From Novimethylophilus kurashikiensis (lineage in GTDB: Bacteria; Pseudomonadota; Gammaproteobacteria; Burkholderiales; Methylophilaceae), in NCBI RefSeq assembly GCF_003112435.1, contig NZ_BDOQ01000021.1, forward strand, positions 1 to 64,000: DNA of 64,000 nt, read 5' to 3'. The notes below the pieces were generated by a model that was not told the origin of the DNA, made no database searches, and worked only from the letters and a program-made list of their open reading frames with translations. A program made the translations under genes and the position numbers. Positions 58,396 through 64,000 of the stretch are shown piece after piece. How positions within the stretch are numbered: the first letter of the stretch is position 1; each line of letters begins with the position of its first letter.

Positions 58396-59638
58396 CGCTC
58401 CAGATATTCTTGGCCCACCACTGCGCATAGTTGCCCTCCATCTCGCTCGGCTTGTCGGAAACACCGCCGCCCTCGGCCGGCAGCATGACTTGTTTGACCG
58501 CATCATAGCGATAAACGTTGGCGACATGCATGGCGAGTTTGTCCGTGACGTAGCTATAACAGGTATTGGCGAACACCGGCTGCGGATCAGTCGCTTGGCC
58601 CGACAGCAATGCAGCAATGGCACTGGCGCAGACTTTCGCCTGGGAAGTGGCGATATGCGCCGATTTCGGCAACGCCGCGGATACGGAATCACCAAGGATG
58701 TGCACGTTAGGCACGCGCTTCGATTCATACGTGAGGAAATCCACCTCGCACCAACGTTCATTGACGTTAGCTGCGCCGATCGACTTGGCGATGCCCCCTG
58801 CAGATTGCGGCGGAATGACGTTGAGTACGTCCGCTTTCACGGCCTCAAACTCGGTCTTGGCAATGCGCCTCTGCACATCCACCTCGGTCACTGCACTGTT
58901 GGGGCGATATTCGATCATGCCCGGGTAAAGATCGGCCCAAGCCTTGGTGAACAAACCTTTCTTGGAGACAATTTCCGGATTGGCGTCCAGCACCAGCACC
59001 TTGGACTTAGGCTTGTGCTGCTTGAGGTAATACGCCACTTGGGAAGCACGCTCGTACGGCCCCGGCGGGCAGCGGTAAGGCGCCAAGGGAATGCTGATCG
59101 CGAATACGCCGCCGTCAGGCATGGCTTCGAGCTGCTTGCGTAAATTGACGGTCTGCGGCCCGGCTTTCCAGGCATGGGGAATACGCTCCTGCGCCTCTGG
59201 CAAAGCGAGCATGGGCAATTTATCCCAGAGGAAATCTACGCCAGGGGCAAGCACGAGACGGTCATAGGTGAGTTCGTCGCCGCTTTCCACCATGATTTTG
59301 CGCCGCTCGGGGTCGATACCCGTGACCATTTCGTGCAGTCGTTTGATGCCGTAAGCGTCGAGGCCGGAGTAGTTGAATGTCAGCTCGCCGATACGCTTGC
59401 TGCCGCCCAACACCAGGTTGCTCATGGGGCAGGAAACAAAGGTGGTGTTCTTCTCCACCAGGATGATTTCAAGCGCACTGCCGCCCCACAACCGGAGGTA
59501 TTTTGCCGTCGTGGCACCCGCGTATCCGCCACCAACGATGACGACTCGGCCCTGTGCTTCGCCAGCCTTGGCAAGTTCGGGGAATAAGCCGAGGGCACTG
59601 CCCGCGGCCAAAAGCTTGAGGAAATCGCGCCGCTGCAT
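58382..59638 (-). CDS. fccB: Flavocytochrome c sulfide dehydrogenase, flavoprotein subunit
   Basis: 418-residue periplasmic flavoprotein that oxidises sulfide and passes electrons to its cytochrome. Twin-arginine signal MQRRDFLKLLAAGSALG, FAD-binding VVIVGGGYAGATTAKYL, CPMSNLVLGG at the site where FccB proteins link FAD to cysteine, and further cysteines in PYRCPPGPYER and ANTCYSYVTDK where the family has its catalytic disulfide. The ATG at 59638 overlaps the cytochrome gene's stop and has GGGAG upstream; a GTG one codon earlier is less likely. Sulfide specificity is inferred from the family. Confidence 0.9.
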   Translation of the reverse strand: MQRRDFLKLLAAGSALGLFPELAKAGEAQGRVVIVGGGYAGATTAKYLRLWGGSALEIILVEKNTTFVSCPMSNLVLGGSKRIGELTFNYSGLDAYGIKRLHEMVTGIDPERRKIMVESGDELTYDRLVLAPGVDFLWDKLPMLALPEAQERIPHAWKAGPQTVNLRKQLEAMPDGGVFAISIPLAPYRCPPGPYERASQVAYYLKQHKPKSKVLVLDANPEIVSKKGLFTKAWADLYPGMIEYRPNSAVTEVDVQRRIAKTEFEAVKADVLNVIPPQSAGGIAKSIGAANVNERWCEVDFLTYESKRVPNVHILGDSVSAALPKSAHIATSQAKVCASAIAALLSGQATDPQPVFANTCYSYVTDKLAMHVANVYRYDAVKQVMLPAEGGGVSDKPSEMEGNYAQWWAKNIWSDVLS

Positions 59639-59985
59639 CACATCAAGTCTCCCAATGGCATGGGTGTGGCCGGCGTCTTGCGCGGCTGGGCGGCAAAGTA
59701 CTTAGCCAAAAGATCGGTTTCTTCCGGCGTTAGCCCTTTGGCATGATGCTGCATAACCGTCGCTCCCCGCGAGCCGTCGCGAAAAGCTTGCATCTGGGCA
59801 ATGAAATAATTGGGATCGAGACCGGCCAGCACCGGCGTTCCGCCGACACTGTTGCCGTCGTGACCATGACAGGCGGCGCATGAGGCCGCCAGAATACGAA
59901 TGTGGCTGCTAACGTTACCGTCGGCAGCCACAGCGAAATTGGCAACACCGAAAAGTGCTGCGACCCCCAGGAAAATGTTCTTCAT
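59638..59985 (-). CDS. fccA: Monoheme cytochrome c subunit (FccA-like)
   Basis: 115-residue class I cytochrome c: signal peptide (FLGVAALFGVANFAVAADG), one CAACH heme motif, and a likely axial Met in ATVMQHHAKGL. It is the size of single-heme FccA forms, not the diheme Allochromatium type. It overlaps fccB and should accept its electrons. First gene of the translationally coupled operon. Confidence 0.85.
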   Translation of the reverse strand: MKNIFLGVAALFGVANFAVAADGNVSSHIRILAASCAACHGHDGNSVGGTPVLAGLDPNYFIAQMQAFRDGSRGATVMQHHAKGLTPEETDLLAKYFAAQPRKTPATPMPLGDLM

Positions 59986-60039
59986 TATTCTGCGCCGTGT
60001 TCCTAAAGTTGCAGCACTCCTTGGTGTAAAGACTTCAGA

Positions 60040-60522
60040 TTAGAAGCACTTCTCTTCCTTGCAGCCGTCGTCCTTGGCGCCGTTTTGCATCAAGAGTTCG
60101 GCCATTGCAGTATTGCCTTCGTCACGTACCACGCGCACGACGGAAACGTTGCCACGCAGCTTGATGTTGGGGTCGGCACCCTTGGAAAGCAGATATTTGA
60201 CGATGTCGGTGTGGCCATCAACGGCAGCCAGAGACAGCGCGGTCATCTTGGTGATCGGATGTTTGTAGTTAAGCTCCGCACCGCGCTCCACCAGCATCTT
60301 CACGATTGGCAATTGATTCTTGTTGGAAGCTACCTGAAGCCAGGACCAGGCGAAGACCTTCTCGTTGATATCCACGCCTTCATCCAGCACCTTGGCCACT
60401 GTCTTGGCATCGCCCTGTTCGATGGCTTCGGACAAAGCCACTTGCTGGTCGTCGGTCATTGCGTACGAAGCATACGGCAGCGCCAGCACTGCTGCCAAAA
60501 TCCATGCCTTAAGAAATTTCAA
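60040..60522 (-). CDS. Secreted ankyrin-repeat protein
   Basis: 160-residue protein with a signal peptide (WILAAVLALPYASYAMTD) and three to four ankyrin repeats: ALSEAIEQGDAKTVAKVLDE, LPIVKMLVERGAELNYKHP, ALSLAAVDGHTDIVKYLLSK. The C terminus has two cysteines in GCKEEKCF. It lies 54 bases before fccA and 27 after purL on the same strand; it could protect or scaffold the periplasmic redox proteins, but this is guesswork. Confidence 0.82.
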   Translation of the reverse strand: MKFLKAWILAAVLALPYASYAMTDDQQVALSEAIEQGDAKTVAKVLDEGVDINEKVFAWSWLQVASNKNQLPIVKMLVERGAELNYKHPITKMTALSLAAVDGHTDIVKYLLSKGADPNIKLRGNVSVVRVVRDEGNTAMAELLMQNGAKDDGCKEEKCF

Positions 60523-60549
60523 TTGCGCTCTCCTAACTTTCTAATTTAA

Positions 60550-63500
60550 TTAACCCACATATTTTCGTGCATTACGGAAAATCCGCATCCACGGCCCATC
60601 CTCAGTCCAACCGTCCGGTCGCCATGAATGCTGCACCGCGCGGAAAACCCGCTCCGGGTGCGGCATTGCAATAGTGAACCGTCCGTCCGCCGTGGTCAAA
60701 CCGGTCACGCCCAGCGGCGACCCGTTCGGGTTGAACGGATAGGTTTCGGTCGGCTTGCCGGTGTTGTCCACGTATCGCATGGCAACGAGTTGTTGCTGCA
60801 ACGCCGATTCGACCGCGGACTGGTCAGAAAATTCCGCAAAACCCTCACCGTGCGCGACGGCAATCGGCATGCGGCTTCCGGCCATGCCCTGGAAGAAGAT
60901 GGACGGCGACGGCAGCACTTCGACCATGGCGAAGCGTGCCTCGAACTGTTCCGATTTATTTCGGACAAAATGCGGCCAATGCTCGGCGCCCGGAATGATG
61001 CTGTGCAGGTTGCTCATCATCTGGCAGCCGTTACACACGCCCAAGGCAAACGAATCGCCACGCTGGAAGAACGCTGAAAACTCGTCGCGGGCACGGCCGT
61101 TGAACAGGATGGATTTGGCCCAGCCTTCGCCCGCACCCAGCACATCGCCGTAGGAGAAGCCGCCGCAGGCCACCAGCCCGGCAAAGTCCTTGAGGCTGAC
61201 ACGGCCAGAGATCACATCGCTCATGTGCACGTCGTGGGCTTCGAAACCGGCGCGGTCGAAGGCCGCTGCCATTTCTACTTGGCCATTGACGCCCTGCTCG
61301 CGCAGGACTGCCATCTTGGGACGCTTGCCTGTAGCGATGTAAGGTGCCGCCACGTCTTCATTAATATCGAAGGTCAGCGCGGCATGCATGCCGGGGTCGG
61401 CGGCATCGAGAATACGGTCGTATTCCTGCTGGGCACAAGCCGGGTTGTCGCGCAGGCTTTGCATGCGCCAGGTGGTTTCCGACCACCAGCGTTGCAGCGT
61501 CACGCGGCGCTCGCCGTAGATTTCCTTGCCGCCCAAGCTGAAGCGAACATGGTCATCGTCGGCAATTCCGCCGATGTCGTGCGTCATGCCTTTGAGACCG
61601 GCCTGCTCGAACGCTTGCACGACGGCAGCTGCATCGGTCGCCCGCACTTGCAGCACAGCGCCGAGTTCTTCGTTGAAAAGCGCTGCCGCAGCATTATTGC
61701 CGGCGAAACCATCGAGCACGACATTCACGCCACGATGGCCGGCGAACGCCATTTCTGCCAGCGTCGTAAACAGTCCGCCGTCGGAACGGTCGTGGTAGGC
61801 CAAAATCTTGCCGTCGCGGTTAAGCTGCTGGACCGCGCTGAAGAAACCCTTGAGTGCATCGGCGCTATCGACATCGGGCGCTGCATTGCCGGTATGCGCG
61901 TAAACCTGCGCCAGAGCCGAGCCACCCAAGCGATTTTTCCCGGCGCCCAGATCGACCAGGATCAAGCGCGTCTCGCCCTTGTCGCTACGCAGTTGCGGGG
62001 TCAATGTATTGCGGCCATCGGCCACGGGTGCGAATGCGGTCACCACCAGCGAAATCGGTGCCGTCACGGCCTTCTTCTCGCCGTTTTCGTCCCACACTGT
62101 CTTCATCGACATTGAATCCTTGCCGACGGGAATGCTGATGCCCAGTTGCGGGCACAACTCCATGCCGACGGCACGTACCGTGTCATACAAGGCGGCGTCT
62201 TCACCGGGATGCCCTGCCGGGGCCATCCAGTTGGCCGAGAGCTTCAATTCACTCAATTCGCCGATGTCGGCCGCAGCAATATTGGTGATGGATTCGCCGA
62301 TCGCCATGCGACCGGAGGCCGGGCCGTCGATGAGTGCCAGCGGCGCTTTTTCGCCGATGGCAAAAGCTTCGCCGCGATAAGTTTGGTAGCTGGTCAGCGT
62401 CACCGCCACATCGGCCACGGGAATCTGCCACGGGCCGACCATCTGGTCGCGCGCCACCATGCCGGTCACGGTGCGGTCGCCGATGGTGATGAGGAAAGTC
62501 TTGTCGGCCACGCCCGGCAATTGCAGCACACGCTTGGCCGCATCGGCCAGGTCGATATTGGAGGCGTCGAAGGCAGGCAGTTGCTTGGCAACGTGAGCCA
62601 CGTTGCGCGTCATCTTGGGCGGCTTGCCGAGCAGCACGGAAAGATCCATGTCTACCGGGTTGTTGCCGAAATGTGCGTCTTCCACTGTCAAATGGCGCTC
62701 TTCGGTCGCTTCACCAACGATGGCAAATGGGCAGCGCTCACGCTCGCAGATCGCCTTGAAGCGCTCGATGTTTTCTTTGGCCACCGCCAGCACGTAGCGC
62801 TCTTGCGCTTCGTTGCACCACAGTTCCTTGGGCGACATGCCCGGCGCTTCGTTATGCACGTCGCGCAGCTTGAACCGGGCACCGCGTTCGGCGTCGTTCA
62901 CCAGTTCTGGGAAAGCGTTGGAAAGACCACCCGCGCCGACGTCATGGATCGCCAGGATGGGATTCGCCTCGCCAAGTTGCCAGCAGCGGTCGATGACTTC
63001 CTGCGCTCGACGTTCCAGCTCCGGGTTGCCGCGCTGCACGGAATCAAAGTCCAGATTCTCGGCATTGGCACCGGTATCCATGCTGGATGCTGCGCCGCCG
63101 CCCAGACCGATCAGCATGGCCGGGCCGCCCAGTTGCACCAGGTAAGCGCCAGCGGGAATCGGATGCTTCTTGGAATGCTGCGCGGAGATGTTGCCGATCC
63201 CGCCCGCCAGCATGACGGGCTTGTGATAGCCGCGCATTTCACCGGCAGATTCGACTTCCAGCGTGCGGAAGTAACCGGCGATGTTGGGACGGCCGAATTC
63301 GTTATTGTAGGCGGCGCCGCCCAGCGGGCCGTCGATCATGATCTGCAGCGCAGAAGCGATGCGGCCCGGCTTGCCGTAATCGCCTTCCCACGGTTGTTTG
63401 AAGCCGGGAATGGCAAGGTTGGAGACGGAGAAACCCGTCAAGCCCGCCTTGGGCTTGGAGCCGGAACCGGTCGCACCTTCGTCGCGAATTTCGCCGCCGG

Positions 63501-64000
63501 CGCCGGTCGCAGCGCCGGGGAAGGGCGAAATGGCGGTCGGGTGGTTATGCGTTTCCACCTTCATGAGGAAATGCATTTCTTCCTCGGTATAGGAGTACTT
63601 GCCGTCGCGCGGATAGAAGCGCTGCGTCACGTCGCCCTGCACGATGGAAGCATTATCGGAGTAAGCCACCACGGTCTTGCCCGGATTGAGCTTGTGCGTG
63701 TTGCGGATCATGCCGAACAGCGATTGCGCCTGCTCTACACCATCGATGATCCAATCGGCATTGAAAATCTTATGGCGGCAGTGCTCGGAGTTGGCCTGTG
63801 CAAACATCATGAGCTCAACATCGGTGGGGTTGCGACCGATGCGGATGAAGTTTTCCACCAGGTAATCGATTTCGTCGGGAGACAACGCCAACCCCATGTC
63901 GGCATTGGCCGCTACCAGCGCATTCTTGCCGCCGCCCAGGATATCCACGGTGGAGAGCGGCGCAGGCGCTGCGGTCTGGAACAGACGTGCTGCGTCATCC
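60550..64000 (-). CDS. purL: Phosphoribosylformylglycinamidine synthase (5' end outside window)
   Basis: Large single-chain PurL (FGAR amidotransferase) of purine synthesis; 1150 codons are visible and the frame is open to the right edge, where residues [20 protein letters not shown] match internal PurL sequence, so the true start lies outside. Visible: [50 protein letters not shown], two AIR-synthase-like lobes, and a C-terminal class I glutaminase with the nucleophile in [13 protein letters not shown] and [14 protein letters not shown]. Confidence 0.97.
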   Translation of the reverse strand, partial: DDAARLFQTAAPAPLSTVDILGGGKNALVAANADMGLALSPDEIDYLVENFIRIGRNPTDVELMMFAQANSEHCRHKIFNADWIIDGVEQAQSLFGMIRNTHKLNPGKTVVAYSDNASIVQGDVTQRFYPRDGKYSYTEEEMHFLMKVETHNHPTAISPFPGAATGAGGEIRDEGATGSGSKPKAGLTGFSVSNLAIPGFKQPWEGDYGKPGRIASALQIMIDGPLGGAAYNNEFGRPNIAGYFRTLEVESAGEMRGYHKPVMLAGGIGNISAQHSKKHPIPAGAYLVQLGGPAMLIGLGGGAASSMDTGANAENLDFDSVQRGNPELERRAQEVIDRCWQLGEANPILAIHDVGAGGLSNAFPELVNDAERGARFKLRDVHNEAPGMSPKELWCNEAQERYVLAVAKENIERFKAICERERCPFAIVGEATEERHLTVEDAHFGNNPVDMDLSVLLGKPPKMTRNVAHVAKQLPAFDASNIDLADAAKRVLQLPGVADKTFLITIGDRTVTGMVARDQMVGPWQIPVADVAVTLTSYQTYRGEAFAIGEKAPLALIDGPASGRMAIGESITNIAAADIGELSELKLSANWMAPAGHPGEDAALYDTVRAVGMELCPQLGISIPVGKDSMSMKTVWDENGEKKAVTAPISLVVTAFAPVADGRNTLTPQLRSDKGETRLILVDLGAGKNRLGGSALAQVYAHTGNAAPDVDSADALKGFFSAVQQLNRDGKILAYHDRSDGGLFTTLAEMAFAGHRGVNVVLDGFAGNNAAAALFNEELGAVLQVRATDAAAVVQAFEQAGLKGMTHDIGGIADDDHVRFSLGGKEIYGERRVTLQRWWSETTWRMQSLRDNPACAQQEYDRILDAADPGMHAALTFDINEDVAAPYIATGKRPKMAVLREQGVNGQVEMAAAFDRAGFEAHDVHMSDVISGRVSLKDFAGLVACGGFSYGDVLGAGEGWAKSILFNGRARDEFSAFFQRGDSFALGVCNGCQMMSNLHSIIPGAEHWPHFVRNKSEQFEARFAMVEVLPSPSIFFQGMAGSRMPIAVAHGEGFAEFSDQSAVESALQQQLVAMRYVDNTGKPTETYPFNPNGSPLGVTGLTTADGRFTIAMPHPERVFRAVQHSWRPDGWTEDGPWMRIFRNARKYVG

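Overview
The window reads as chromosomal DNA of a flagellated, Gram-negative betaproteobacterium, probably in the Nitrosomonadales/sulfur-oxidiser neighbourhood. The pointers are the gene order lepA-lepB-DUF4845-rnc-era-recO-pdxJ-acpS, the fused large PurL, GC-rich coding DNA, and a flavocytochrome c sulfide dehydrogenase pair. The genus cannot be fixed from the sequence alone. No rRNA, complete tRNA, CRISPR array, insertion sequence or prophage was seen.

Layout. 1-1454 is the N-terminal part of a serralysin-type RTX metalloprotease running off the left edge. 1566-12075 is a tightly packed twelve-gene minus-strand operon of aryl-polyene type: acyl carrier protein, membrane protein, aryl-ACP ligase, two hotdog dehydratases, acyltransferase, LolA-like carrier, MMPL exporter, NodB deacetylase, ketosynthase, ketosynthase-like partner and ketoreductase. 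It should build and export a polyene-aryl lipid to the outer membrane. 12197-17720 holds an esterase, cysK, a lysozyme-inhibitor-like lipoprotein, a STAS protein and a NarL-type two-component pair with a palindromic putative operator. 17817-29450 is mostly plus-strand housekeeping and accessory DNA: ald, rlhA, an ABC exporter and tldD, with sbp plus an OprP-like porin on the other strand, then a histone-H1-like DUF2934 protein and an AT-rich HEPN-like gene. Two copies of a ~200 bp dispersed repeat ending in a 14-bp inverted repeat lie at about 19.04 and 29.51 kb.

29816-42482, on the minus strand, holds ackA-xfp (phosphoketolase to acetyl-phosphate to acetate and ATP), htpG and the lepA-to-acpS housekeeping run. 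42592-53028 is a complete flgBCDEFGHIJKL operon behind a clear sigma-54 promoter. A diguanylate cyclase and a divergent flgA follow. 55745-59985 is a translationally coupled periplasmic operon: a monoheme cytochrome c, the FccB flavoprotein, a sorbosone-dehydrogenase-like propeller, an unknown secreted protein and an SMP-30-like propeller. An ankyrin protein and purL (5' end beyond the right edge) lie upstream.

The most interesting parts are the compact aryl-polyene locus with its deacetylase and its missing standard parts, the Fcc-plus-two-propellers operon, the dispersed repeat pair, the palindrome beside the STAS/response-regulator genes, and the orphan HEPN-like gene.
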